Made by a program: the position numbers and the translations under genes
Shown here: one piece after another, positions 1 to 7,153 of the stretch
Position numbering within the stretch: position 1 is the stretch's first letter
Layout: each line of letters begins with the position of its first letter
Notes under the pieces: generated by a model
Seen by the model: the letters and a program-made list of their open reading frames with translations, nothing else
Database searches by the model: none
Told to the model about the DNA's origin: nothing
Assembly (NCBI GenBank): GCA_041915365.1
Contig: JAYSBP010000005.1
Coordinates: forward strand, 62,001 to 126,000
Direction: 5' to 3'
Source: UBA6016 sp041915365
GTDB taxonomy: Bacteria > Campylobacterota > Campylobacteria > Campylobacterales > UBA6016
Length of the DNA stretch: 64,000 nucleotides

Positions 1-1
1 T

Positions 2-328
2 TTGTATGAAGCTTATATGTTCCAAACAGCTCTTGCAAAAGGCGATAAAGCGGCATTAGAGGCGGCATCTGGCTCAAAAAACAGAGTAATAGCCGACATA
101 GCCGTCTATGAAGCAGCCATAGCGTCTTCAAATACAGATAAGCTAATAGCTTACGCCGCAAATAAAGACTCTTTTTACAAAGATATTGCGTTGTTTGTCG
201 TAGCTAATAAGCAAATACAAAAAAATGAGTACAAAAAAGCCAGAGAATCGCTTGCAAAAATTCCTGCGGATTCGGCTATAAAAGAGTACGCAAACTACCT
301 ATATCACTCTATTATTACGTTTAACTAG
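2..328 (+). CDS. C-terminal part of a helical-repeat (TPR-like) protein, truncated by window start
   Basis: The reading frame is open at the left edge, so only the last 108 or so codons are present; the TTG at position 2 is not a credible start. The visible part is built of short amphipathic helices rich in Ala, Lys and Glu with repeated AL/AAxxN patterns, as in tetratricopeptide or YfgM-like proteins. The stop codon directly abuts the ATG of the next gene, so the two are probably co-transcribed. YfgM-type proteins often lie next to BamB-like lipoproteins; such a lipoprotein lies at 5295, now separated by the MgtC-like gene and the inserted element. The family assignment is inference from composition, without a diagnostic motif. 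Confidence 0.55.
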   Translation: MYEAYMFQTALAKGDKAALEAASGSKNRVIADIAVYEAAIASSNTDKLIAYAANKDSFYKDIALFVVANKQIQKNEYKKARESLAKIPADSAIKEYANYLYHSIITFN

Positions 329-1573
329 ATGCTTGAGAGTACGTTTATTCAGCATAGCTTTTTAGCTATAGTCCTTGGATTTATCATTGGCATCCAAAGA
401 GAGATGCGCAATTATTCTGCCGGCACGAAAGACTTTGGCGGCAGTAGGACTTTTGCGATTATCTCTCTTATTGGCTATCTGTCCGCCTTTTTGAGCGGTT
501 TTAGCGTTTATTTTTTGATGGCCGCCTTTTTATCTGTATCGGCCATGCTTATTGCCGCAAATGTTGGTGGATTCAGTGGAGAAAAACAAAGGGGAACTAC
601 AACTGAGTTCTCAGCTCTAGCGGCCTTTTTACTTGGGGCATTGCTGGATTATATAGATTTTAAATTTGTTATTTTCTGCGCCGTAGCCCTTTTGCTATTG
701 CTAAACCTTAAAGACAAAATACAAGAGCTTGAAAAATACATAGGCAAAGAAGACCTAAACGCAGCTGTTTTGTTTTTGACTATGACATTCGTCGTTTTGC
801 CAATTTTGCCGGATAAAGCGATAGACGATTTCGGTCTTTTTGTCCCCTATAACGTATGGCTAATGGTGGTTTTGATAGCGGGAATATCATTTGCCGGTTA
901 TATAGCTGTTAGGATTTTTGGAACAGGCAAAGGGATAGTTCTTACGGGACTACTTGGTGGTCTCATCTCATCTACCGCCGTTACGTTGTCCCTTTCTAGA
1001 AAGGCGGCCGCAAGCGAAGGGGTTTCGCAAAAAGTAGCCGTAGGAATAATGTTGGCATCTACTGTTATGCTGGCAAGGGCTCTTTTGCTTGTATTTTTAT
1101 TTAATAAAACGCTGATGTACGAGCTCATATATGCCTTTGTTGCCGCCTTTGCCGCTTCCGTCGTCGTTGCCGGATATTTTTATTACAAAAGCAAGAAGGA
1201 TAGTCTTGAGAGTATAAACGTGGAGTACAAAAACCCGTTTGACCTTAGAGAGGCGCTTATTTTGGGTCTATTCTTTGGCGTGGTTATAGCCCTTGTGAAG
1301 CTCTCAAAAGAATTTATAGGCGATAGCGGTATATATGCCGTCAGCTTTATATCCGGAATAACCGATGTAGACGCCATTATATTGTCGCTCTCCGAAATAG
1401 CCGGCAAGACTATAGACTTAAATGTAGCAGGCTACGGTATTGTAATAGCGGTAGTCACCAATAGTATATCCAAGTTGATGATATGCTACTTTGTCGGGAC
1501 AAAGGAACTTGCAAAAGTGGCGGGCATATACTATTTTATAGCGTGTGCCACGCTCGCCTCCCTTGTCTTTTAG
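329..1573 (+). CDS. MgtC/SapB-type membrane protein with DUF4010 domain
   Basis: This 414-residue integral membrane protein begins with an MgtC-like segment (GFIIGIQREMRN, then GGSRTFAIISLIGYL) followed by many further transmembrane segments typical of the MgtC plus DUF4010 architecture. The C-terminal half contains the GLLGGLISSTAVT and SGITDVDAI stretches seen in DUF4010 proteins. The ATG follows the upstream stop codon without a gap. MgtC relatives are tied to magnesium and acid stress, but the substrate or role of the long form is unknown. The stop codon lies 1 bp before the left copy of the element's direct repeat, so insertion left the gene intact. Confidence 0.85.
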   Translation: MLESTFIQHSFLAIVLGFIIGIQREMRNYSAGTKDFGGSRTFAIISLIGYLSAFLSGFSVYFLMAAFLSVSAMLIAANVGGFSGEKQRGTTTEFSALAAFLLGALLDYIDFKFVIFCAVALLLLLNLKDKIQELEKYIGKEDLNAAVLFLTMTFVVLPILPDKAIDDFGLFVPYNVWLMVVLIAGISFAGYIAVRIFGTGKGIVLTGLLGGLISSTAVTLSLSRKAAASEGVSQKVAVGIMLASTVMLARALLLVFLFNKTLMYELIYAFVAAFAASVVVAGYFYYKSKKDSLESINVEYKNPFDLREALILGLFFGVVIALVKLSKEFIGDSGIYAVSFISGITDVDAIILSLSEIAGKTIDLNVAGYGIVIAVVTNSISKLMICYFVGTKELAKVAGIYYFIACATLASLVF

Positions 1574-1574
1574 A

Positions 1575-1592
1575 TGAAGTAAAACTTGTGTA
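1575..1592 (+). repeat. Left attachment-site core (18 bp direct repeat)
   Basis: TGAAGTAAAACTTGTGTA is identical to 5246-5263. Identity stops at both edges: the base before is A here and T on the right, and the base after is T here and A on the right. It starts 1 bp after the stop codon of the MgtC-like gene. It is read as the attL core because it flanks the integrase-proximal end of the element. It does not lie in a tRNA gene. Confidence 0.8.
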
Positions 1593-1617
1593 TTAGCACC
1601 TGAAAACACGGAAGCCG

Positions 1618-2649
1618 TCAGGCAAACTGTTCCAAAATTGTGCCAAATTTAGAACAATCTTCTATATCTTGAATATAGTGAGCATACACAGAGTTAATCA
1701 TATTCATATTTGCGTGACCCAAAAACTCTTTTACTAAGAGCGGATTTTCACGAGCTTGAAGCATAAGAGAGGCAAACGTGTGCCTCAAATTATGCGTACC
1801 TTCATAAAAAAATCCAAGAGAAGCACAAAGCTTTTTAAAATCGGTTGAGATAGTCGCACGAGTACAGCCAATTATAAAACCGTCTTTTTTAGGACAAACA
1901 GCAAGATAATCGGCGAGCTTTTTAATAAGCGGAATACGTCTATCTTTACGGCTTTTTGTTTTTCCTAGCCCAAACTGCCCTAAGCTCTTTGAAACGCTTA
2001 TAGTGTTGTTTGAAAAGTTAATATCAGACCATTCAAGTGCAAGTATCTCGCCAGCTCTCATACCACTTAAAAAACCAAAATACAAAAAAGTTTTTAATCT
2101 ACCCTCAGGAGATTTATCGAGAAGCTGCCACATCTGCATAACAGTATATGCACGACGTTCTGGAGTTTCTATTTTTGGTTTTATCGCATATCGAACAGGG
2201 TTTTTGGTAGCAATATCGAGCCGTATAGCCTCGTTAAAAACCAAAGAGACGGGAGCTAGATACATACGGATAGTTTTTGCACAAATAAAAGTGTTTAGAT
2301 GTTCAATATATCTATCCATATCCAAAACGGAAATTTTATTAATATCAATATCGCCGAAAAAATCCAAAAAACAGCGATAACCACGATTGTAACTCGCATA
2401 AGTAGACGGAGAGCTAAACTCGTAACGCTTCAATATTTTTTCAAAGAACACAGAGATTTTAATCTCTTGAAAAAGCCTTTCACCCTTTGCCAGCTTTGCT
2501 TGCAAGTTTGGTATAATCTGCCTATGAGCAAAAGCGATATTAGGCTTTGTAGCTTTGAGCTTCAAACTTTTTTTAACGAGTTTAGACCCCTCGTAATAAT
2601 GAGCGTACAGCATACCGTCACGCTCTTTTATTTTTATATCAAAATTCAA
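1618..2649 (-). CDS. Tyrosine recombinase / integrase of the element
   Basis: The 343-residue protein has a SAM-like core-binding domain (about residues 55-145) and a C-terminal catalytic domain. The catalytic set is visible: Arg198 in SGMRAGE, a Lys near 230, His286-x-x-Arg289 in HNLRH, His312 in LGHAN and the nucleophile Tyr322 in SVYAHY. It should catalyse site-specific integration and excision at the 18 bp repeat. Its stop codon lies 26 bp from the left repeat, the usual position for an element-borne integrase. Its last codons contain a 17 bp sequence that recurs near the other end of the element (5132-5148). It is clearly distinct from the Xer-like protein at 6317. Confidence 0.92.
   Translation of the reverse strand: MNFDIKIKERDGMLYAHYYEGSKLVKKSLKLKATKPNIAFAHRQIIPNLQAKLAKGERLFQEIKISVFFEKILKRYEFSSPSTYASYNRGYRCFLDFFGDIDINKISVLDMDRYIEHLNTFICAKTIRMYLAPVSLVFNEAIRLDIATKNPVRYAIKPKIETPERRAYTVMQMWQLLDKSPEGRLKTFLYFGFLSGMRAGEILALEWSDINFSNNTISVSKSLGQFGLGKTKSRKDRRIPLIKKLADYLAVCPKKDGFIIGCTRATISTDFKKLCASLGFFYEGTHNLRHTFASLMLQARENPLLVKEFLGHANMNMINSVYAHYIQDIEDCSKFGTILEQFA
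1624..1640 (+). repeat. Internal 17 bp direct repeat, left copy (possible integrase arm site)
   Basis: AAACTGTTCCAAAATTG here and at 5132-5148 are identical and in the same orientation. This copy overlaps the 3' end of the integrase gene, 31 bp inside the left core. In an excised circle the two copies would lie on either side of the joined core, as arm-type integrase sites do. Confidence 0.55.
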
Positions 2650-2875
2650 AACTAACCCCTTTTAGAATTTTCTGCTTCTAAAAGGCTTTCTCTATTCCAC
2701 AGATAAATATTATCTAATTTTTTATCGCAATACTAAATAGATGTCTAAATTTAAGTTAATTTGGTAAGATTTAGGAAGTTTTGAAGGTTATAAATTGCCT
2801 GATAACAAATGAAAAAATCTACCGCATAGCAAAGGCAGAGTCAACAGGGCTATTAAATGGAAAAAGAAGAAAAAA

Positions 2876-3031
2876 ATGAATATTTTAGAAAAGCCAAAAG
2901 AAGTGATTGAGGCGATAGAAACAATAAAAAAATTCAGCAAAAGATAAAAATGAAATGATGGAGGTGATGCCAATGTAAATATTGTCGGAAGAGGCGCCGA
3001 CAGTACGAAGCAAAAAGCCGAAAGGATATAA
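2876..3031 (+). pseudogene. Possible decayed small gene within the element (two in-frame stops)
   Basis: This is a single frame from ATG 2876 to TAA 3029-3031. It encodes 23 residues beginning MNILEKPKEVIEAIE, then stops TAA (2945-2947) and TGA (2951-2953), and then continues with protein-like sequence (DANVNIVGRGADSTKQ) for about 26 codons. GGAGGTGAT at 2960-2968 is a near-perfect Shine-Dalgarno sequence with no usable start after it in this frame. The stretch could be a broken roughly 50-residue gene or two unrelated short reading frames. The function is unknown and the confidence is low. Confidence 0.25.
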
Positions 3032-3033
3032 GC

Positions 3034-3105
3034 ATGATTGGTAAAACAATACTGCTGATAGTTCAAATTATTTATTGGATTATCAATATACTAAAAGAGC
3101 TTTAA
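3034..3105 (+). CDS. Possible 23-residue hydrophobic peptide
   Basis: ATG 3034 is preceded by AAAGGA about 8 bases upstream and encodes MIGKTILLIVQIIYWIINIL plus three more residues. It is one predicted membrane-spanning helix with a Lys near each end. It starts 2 bp after the preceding frame ends and is followed at once by the hairpin at 3112-3132. Its size and character resemble membrane peptides of type I toxin-antitoxin loci or tiny phage membrane proteins, but there is no sequence proof. It runs opposite to the Rep and integrase genes. Confidence 0.35.
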   Translation: MIGKTILLIVQIIYWIINILKEL

Positions 3106-3111
3106 GATATG

Positions 3112-3132
3112 AGCGGAGGCCATCTCTCCGCT
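3112..3132. terminator. Hairpin between small plus-strand frames and rep
   Basis: AGCGGAG (3112-3118) pairs perfectly with CTCCGCT (3126-3132) around a 7-base loop, followed on the plus strand by TT and an A-run. It lies 7 bp after the 23-residue frame and 13 bp beyond the end of rep. It may terminate transcripts from either side. The U-tract is short, so the call is moderate. Confidence 0.45.
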
Positions 3133-3144
3133 TTAAAAAACTGT

Positions 3145-4275
3145 TTAAAATAATCCAGCCCACACTCTCTCGCAAATCCTAAATCTTTCAACTTCAAAAT
3201 CAACAAACGGATTGTATTCAAATCTTAACCTTTGATAGGTCGTATGAAGCTCCCAAGGGGTCATTTTTGCAAAAGGAACGACAGGGGCATAGATGATATT
3301 ACCATCCTTACCAAAATACGCTATTTTTGTAAATTTAACGATAGGTTTATTTTTATCTTCAATAAAACGCTTATGACGTAGCCAACTTTCGGAGTTTTGC
3401 ATATCAGAACACAAATCTTTTTTACGTTTTGAAGCTGGGAAAAAATGCAAAATTCCAATATCTTTAGAGCGTAATAGCTGTTTGCCAAAATTCCAATGTA
3501 TAGAGCCTTGACGGAGCTTTATAGTTGTTTCATACATAGATTGGAAATCCTCAAACCGCTTGATTTTGCGATGTATATACAACGGACAAAGAGAACGGGA
3601 AGTGGTAAAGATACGAAACCTATAGTAGCAATACCAAACGCCGACATCATCCAGCTCAAGAGAGCGAACAAGCTTTGAAACGTATTTGGATACATAAGCA
3701 ATAACGCCGTGAGTACCATTTTTGTACTTTTTAAAAAATGTTTTTACTTTGGTAAAACCTTCAAAATGGCTAGAGACTATTTTGCGAAACTCTTTAACGA
3801 ACTCCTTTGGAACGTAGATAATAATATGAAAATGAGGAACACCCGACTTCATAGGCTCTAAGATTTTATAATACGGCTCTCGTTCGCCATATATCTTTTT
3901 TACTTTACGAAAATGCGATAAATTAAGAAAAGAACGCCAGCAAGCCGCCAAATACTCGTAAGCCTCTCTGAGCATATCATCATAACTCTCAAAATTTTCA
4001 ACCTTATGAAACCGTGACGGAGCAGTAATCGTAACAAACGACGGAATAAAGCCCAAATCGTCATAACCGAGCTTATGGGTACTATTAACACGGTTTTGGA
4101 ATTCGGCGTAATACTTTTTTGAGTTTATAAATGGATTTATCGACCACTCTTTTATCACGGATACGTCTACACTAAAGAGCTTGGCCTGAAAAGCTATCGC
4201 TTTGTTTATTTTTTCTAAAACAATTTCTCTTTGAGAACTTCTAATACCTCGCATTTTAATCGCCCTTGCGTACAA
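3145..4275 (-). CDS. HUH-family rolling-circle replication initiator (Rep)
   Basis: The 376-residue protein shows the three Rep motifs in order: FVTITAP (residues 80-86), the metal-binding HUH motif in PHFHIIIYVP (His148 and His150 within 147-156) and the two-tyrosine motif in AYVSKYVSK (Tyr194, Lys197, Tyr198, Lys201). Such proteins nick one strand at an origin hairpin through a tyrosine and start rolling-circle synthesis. Two candidate tyrosines place it with the phage and filamentous-phage type rather than single-tyrosine plasmid Reps. The gene starts 23 bp from a 15 bp-stem hairpin (4299-4342) in its upstream region and lies downstream of the small gene at 4512. The exact family within HUH enzymes cannot be fixed here. 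Confidence 0.82.
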   Translation of the reverse strand: MYARAIKMRGIRSSQREIVLEKINKAIAFQAKLFSVDVSVIKEWSINPFINSKKYYAEFQNRVNSTHKLGYDDLGFIPSFVTITAPSRFHKVENFESYDDMLREAYEYLAACWRSFLNLSHFRKVKKIYGEREPYYKILEPMKSGVPHFHIIIYVPKEFVKEFRKIVSSHFEGFTKVKTFFKKYKNGTHGVIAYVSKYVSKLVRSLELDDVGVWYCYYRFRIFTTSRSLCPLYIHRKIKRFEDFQSMYETTIKLRQGSIHWNFGKQLLRSKDIGILHFFPASKRKKDLCSDMQNSESWLRHKRFIEDKNKPIVKFTKIAYFGKDGNIIYAPVVPFAKMTPWELHTTYQRLRFEYNPFVDFEVERFRICERVWAGLF

Positions 4276-4298
4276 ACTTTATTAAATAATCAAGTCTA

Positions 4299-4342
4299 CT
4301 CCAAACAGGCGTTTCGGCTCACGCCTCAACGCCAGTTTGGAG
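4299..4342. other. Long imperfect hairpin upstream of rep: candidate origin
   Basis: The arms 4299-4313 and 4328-4342 pair as CTCCAAAC + A + GGCGTT with AACGCC + A + GTTTGGAG. That is 14 pairs with a single A/A mismatch around a 14-base loop. An alternative inner pairing, AGGCGT with ACGCCT (4307-4312/4321-4326), competes with it. The site is non-coding and adjacent to rep, where rolling-circle replicons often keep double- or single-strand origins. The role is inferred; the hairpin itself is seen directly. Confidence 0.55.
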
Positions 4343-4422
4343 CCTCATTTTTTGTCGAAAACTACACAAATTACGGCAATAAACCACCGCTACGCTACAG
4401 CAAAATCAAAAACGCTTTCAGA

Positions 4423-4440
4423 TGAATAACAAATTATTCA
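4423..4440. other. Second hairpin in the rep upstream region
   Basis: TGAATAA (4423-4429) and TTATTCA (4434-4440) form a perfect 7 bp stem with a CAAA loop. A 12 bp palindrome AATAAATTTATT follows at 4491-4502. These lie in the 236 bp non-coding stretch between rep and the next gene. They may be part of the origin or a terminator for the gene at 4512, but neither role can be decided by sight. Confidence 0.35.
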
Positions 4441-4511
4441 CAGAACAGTCGTTTTAGTGATTTAGCCTCAATTTGAAAAGTCAGATAACGAATAAATTTA
4501 TTTTTATTTTT

Positions 4512-4886
4512 TTAGGAAGCTTTAGGAGTTGCAGACTTTACAGGCTCGACAAAACCAGCAAAATCAAATACAGCCTCATTTTTAGAAACTCTGATACCGT
4601 CGCAAGAGATAAAAACCTCTTTACCAAATCTGCTAGGCAAATCTTTGAAAACTTCCGCAACTCTATCTTTTGGGATAGATACGATAATTGGAGAGTTAAC
4701 GGGCAAAGACTGTTTAAGACCGCCAATATCAACTTCTTTTTTTTGAGTGTGATGGATAAGCAGGGCAAGACCTGTAATAATTTCGCCCGTTTTTTCGTCT
4801 GTAAAGCTGTAGGCTTTATCAACAGAGTCAAAATAGCCCGAAACTTCAATTTTTGCTACATTCTGAGACATTTGAAACCCTTTCAT
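4512..4886 (-). CDS. Small acidic element protein, possibly ssDNA-binding
   Basis: The 124-residue soluble protein has alternating strand-like segments (AKIEVSGYF, LALLIHHTQ, PIIVSIPK, EVFISCDGIRV, AVFDFAGFV) and a flexible Ala/Pro/Lys tail, which suggests a small beta-barrel. The start at 4886 has AGGAG 10 bases upstream; the in-frame ATG at 4871 with AAGGG 6 bases upstream is an alternative. In filamentous phages a small ssDNA-binding protein (gpV type) is encoded beside the HUH Rep. Position and fold impression suggest the same role here, but no diagnostic motif was recognised. It is the first gene of the minus-strand set ahead of rep. Confidence 0.6.
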   Translation of the reverse strand: MKGFQMSQNVAKIEVSGYFDSVDKAYSFTDEKTGEIITGLALLIHHTQKKEVDIGGLKQSLPVNSPIIVSIPKDRVAEVFKDLPSRFGKEVFISCDGIRVSKNEAVFDFAGFVEPVKSATPKAS

Positions 4887-4909
4887 TTTAGTTTAACTCC
4901 TGAAAATTA

Positions 4910-4963
4910 ACACGGTGTAAGGAGGAGTAGCCTATTGTGCCGTGTCGTTTGGCGAACCAAGCG
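4910..4963. other. Two adjacent hairpins: candidate nicking origin
   Basis: The first has arms ACACGG (4910-4915) and CCGTGT (4940-4945). Directly after it comes a compact stem, CGTTTGG (4946-4952) with CCAAGCG (4957-4963), seven pairs including one T-G, around a CGAA loop. Back-to-back hairpins in a non-coding region of an HUH element are what a Rep nicking site commonly looks like. This is inference; no family-specific nick sequence was recognised. Confidence 0.45.
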
Positions 4964-5131
4964 CAAAAATTCTAAAACTATTTATAAAGAAAGTAAATAA
5001 AATTATTTGTAGTGCTTATAGTTAGAAATAGCAAGACATTTCGCAGAATTAAAAAAAATGTCAACATAACAATAAAAATGTGATGACACAAAAAGAAGAA
5101 AGCTTAAGTGAGAAGATAAAAAACAAAAAAT

Positions 5132-5148
5132 AAACTGTTCCAAAATTG
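5132..5148 (+). repeat. Internal 17 bp direct repeat, right copy (possible integrase arm site)
   Basis: This is identical to 1624-1640 and lies in non-coding AT-rich DNA, 97 bp inside the right core. A role as an integrase or accessory-protein binding arm is inferred from its position. A duplicated end of the integrase gene is the alternative. Confidence 0.55.
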
Positions 5149-5245
5149 AGAAAAAAAATGTCAATATATGGGTAAAAATAAAAAGACAAGTGGAATAAAG
5201 AAGCCTTTTGTAGCGTTATTTAGCCTTTTTAGCTATACTGACTTT

Positions 5246-5263
5246 TGAAGTAAAACTTGTGTA
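5246..5263 (+). repeat. Right attachment-site core (18 bp direct repeat)
   Basis: This is the second copy of TGAAGTAAAACTTGTGTA, in the same orientation as 1575-1592. It is followed by AAATTG, so TAAAAT at 5262-5267 could serve as a -10 box for the lipoprotein gene that starts at 5295. If so, the attachment site partly overlaps that gene's promoter, and excision would rejoin it to the MgtC-like operon. Confidence 0.8.
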
Positions 5264-5294
5264 AAATTGTCCAATTCGAGAAACGGAGAGTTAA

Positions 5295-6317
5295 ATGAAA
5301 AAAGTCAATCTTGCTACTGTGGGTATGCTGGTAGCTCTAGTATTTGGAGGGTGTTCCTCAAAGAGTTACTTTCAGCCTAGCAAAATAGACGGCAAGGTTG
5401 ATTTCGATACGAAAGTTAGTTCTACGTTGTCTGTCGTCAATGCGGAAGGTGCTACCCTAGAAAATGGGCAGTTTGTAACAAAAGACGGCATAAGTAAGTT
5501 CTCCCTTCCGAAAGGTTTTACATTCTTCTCGAAAGAGGGTAACTTCGTAGCGGCAGGTAATGATGTCGGCGACGTAGCCGTATTTGATGAGAGCGGCAAA
5601 GAGATAGCAAAACATAATTTTGACTCAAAAGTCGCAACAGCTAGAGCTAAAGAGGGCGTCATGGCGCTCATAACTTCAGACAATACGTCCGTGCTTTTTG
5701 ACTATAAAGAGTCAAAAATACTTTTCAAACAAAAAAATGAAGCCTCTATGGCTGTAGTGGCAAAAATAGCCGCCCCTTATTTTTTGAATGACCTTGTCAT
5801 CTTCCCAACTCTAGATGGCAAGCTGCTGGTTGTAGATTCCAATGAGAAAAAAGTAGTCAGGGATGTTGTTGTAAGTAGCGAAAAGAATTTCAATAATGTA
5901 ATCTTTTTTAATATCATAGGCAACAAGCTGGTTGCTGCTACATCGACAAAAGTCGTCTCGATCAATCCAAAGTTTGCAAACTTCTTGGATGCCGATATAG
6001 TGGACATTATTTTCATTAAAGACGGAATATATATTTTCACGAAAGATGGCAAAATAATACTTACCGACACAGATCTAAAAGTGCTAAAAGAGAAAAAATT
6101 TCCATTCGCTAGATTTGTCGGCGTGATATATGGTAAGTTTATATATGCGCTTGAAAAAGAGGGCTATCTGATAGCTACGGACGTTAATCTGGCTTCGTCA
6201 AACGTATTTCAATTTAGCGCCCCTTTTTACGGGATGTCTAGTAATATCGAAGGATTTGTCTATACTAGCGGGGATTCGATATTTTATGATAACAAGCAGT
6301 TCAAACTGGCAAAATAG
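5295..6317 (+). CDS. Lipoprotein with beta-propeller-like repeats (BamB-like)
   Basis: The N-terminus is a lipoprotein signal peptide ending FGGC at Cys20, so the 340-residue protein should be lipid-anchored. The rest is made of repeated blade-like segments (for example FVAAGNDVGDVAVFDESGKEI, then later KDGIYIFTKDGKIILTD), as in PQQ/WD40-like propellers such as BamB of the outer-membrane assembly complex. There is a purine-rich ribosome site (GGAGAG) before the ATG. It is the first gene after the integrated element and its stop overlaps the GTG of the recombinase gene. A BamB role is inferred from the fold only; it could be another envelope propeller lipoprotein. Confidence 0.65.
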   Translation: MKKVNLATVGMLVALVFGGCSSKSYFQPSKIDGKVDFDTKVSSTLSVVNAEGATLENGQFVTKDGISKFSLPKGFTFFSKEGNFVAAGNDVGDVAVFDESGKEIAKHNFDSKVATARAKEGVMALITSDNTSVLFDYKESKILFKQKNEASMAVVAKIAAPYFLNDLVIFPTLDGKLLVVDSNEKKVVRDVVVSSEKNFNNVIFFNIIGNKLVAATSTKVVSINPKFANFLDADIVDIIFIKDGIYIFTKDGKIILTDTDLKVLKEKKFPFARFVGVIYGKFIYALEKEGYLIATDVNLASSNVFQFSAPFYGMSSNIEGFVYTSGDSIFYDNKQFKLAK

Positions 6318-7153
6318 TGAACAGAAGCTCCGAATTAGAGGCTTTTTTGGAGCATATAGCAATCATCAGGGCGCTTAGCAAAAATAGTGTGGAAGCATAT
6401 GAAAACGACCTTTGCGAGTTTGAAAGCTTCTTAAGGGCTCCGGCAATATCAGCGGATACAAAGTCGGTTCTTTCATTTTTGTCGGGCTTTGCCAATGGGT
6501 ATACGCTAAATCGTAAACTATCGTCAATAAACTCTTTTTTCGAGTTTTGTTATAGACAGAGCTGGGTAGATGATAAGCCGCACGTTAAACATTCAAAACT
6601 CCAAAAAAGTCTACCTAAGTTTTTGGAGTACGAGTTTATAACAAAATCTATCTCCTCTATGGACAAAGGTAGCTGGCTCGAGCTCAGAGACAAGGCTTTT
6701 ATATTGTTTTTATATGCTACTGGCTGTCGTGTTAGCGAAGCTTTGGAAGCAAAATATTCCGATATAGAAGATGGCTGGCTAAAGATTAGGTGGGCAAAAG
6801 GGGAAAAAGAGCGAATGGTTCCCATAGCCGCAAAGGCAATAGAGGCGATTGAGGAGTATTTATCCGCTAGGAGTTTCAAGAGTGATTATCTTTGGCTTAA
6901 CTATAAAGGTACAAAGCTAAGTCGTATTAGCGCTTTTAAAATTACGTTTTCGCGCCTCGGCGTGTCGCCTCACGTTTTGCGACATTCGTTTGCCACGTCA
7001 CTCGTTGTTGGAGGGGCCGATTTGGTTGTTGTTCAGGAGTTGCTAGGGCACTCATCTATAGGTACGACGCAGATTTATACCCACATAAAAAAACAAAATT
7101 TACGTGACACCGTGCTTACATACCATCCTTTGAGGGGCGAGATAAAAATATGA
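6317..7153 (+). CDS. Xer-type tyrosine recombinase
   Basis: The 278-residue protein has an N-terminal core-binding domain and a catalytic domain with Arg in TGCRVSEAL, Lys in the beta-hairpin WAKGEKER, His-x-x-Arg in HVLRHSF, His in LGHSS and the nucleophile Tyr in TQIYTHI. The spacing is that of XerC/XerD/XerH proteins, which resolve chromosome dimers at dif. It starts at GTG, overlapping the TAG of the lipoprotein gene, and overlaps coaX by 4 bp, so it is embedded in a housekeeping operon rather than a mobile element. Campylobacterota usually use a single recombinase, XerH. Whether this is that enzyme or an additional one cannot be decided here. Confidence 0.85.
   Translation: MNRSSELEAFLEHIAIIRALSKNSVEAYENDLCEFESFLRAPAISADTKSVLSFLSGFANGYTLNRKLSSINSFFEFCYRQSWVDDKPHVKHSKLQKSLPKFLEYEFITKSISSMDKGSWLELRDKAFILFLYATGCRVSEALEAKYSDIEDGWLKIRWAKGEKERMVPIAAKAIEAIEEYLSARSFKSDYLWLNYKGTKLSRISAFKITFSRLGVSPHVLRHSFATSLVVGGADLVVVQELLGHSSIGTTQIYTHIKKQNLRDTVLTYHPLRGEIKI

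Larger units (their letters stand above)
4887..5245. other. AT-rich non-coding end of the element
   Basis: No convincing gene is present. The stretch holds the paired hairpins at 4910-4963, the right-hand 17 bp repeat (5132-5148) and a 14 bp direct repeat AAAAAAAATGTCAA at 5051-5064 and 5151-5164, spaced exactly 100 bp apart. It probably contains the promoter of the 4512 gene and the attachment arms. Confidence 0.5.
1575..5263. mobile_element. Small integrated element: tyrosine integrase + HUH Rep, about 3.7 kb
   Basis: An 18 bp perfect direct repeat (1575-1592 and 5246-5263) bounds a segment holding a tyrosine integrase next to the left end, a rolling-circle HUH Rep, a small protein gene of possible ssDNA-binding function and strong hairpins. 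All three main genes run on the minus strand. The flanking genes continue normally on the plus strand on both sides. No coat, adsorption or Zot-like morphogenesis gene is visible. The element therefore looks like an integrating rolling-circle plasmid, a satellite of a filamentous phage, or a reduced inovirus. Seen: repeats, integrase, Rep motifs. Inferred: excision as a circle and ssDNA replication. Confidence 0.8.

Noticed and set aside
1575..1592. Attachment repeat as part of a tRNA or dif site
   Set aside because: No tRNA fold surrounds either copy, and the 18 bp lack the two inverted Xer half-sites of a dif sequence; the element also has its own integrase.
2788..3066. 92-residue hydrophobic minus-strand frame in the element
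   Set aside because: It is the complement of an A-rich stretch, giving long Phe/Leu runs; it has no ribosome site, and the plus strand there holds more protein-like frames and a terminator-like hairpin.
4473..4910. 145-residue plus-strand frame
   Set aside because: It lies almost exactly opposite the 4512-4886 gene, which has a ribosome site and a sensible domain-like sequence; the plus-strand product is Phe/Arg-rich and unlike a protein family.
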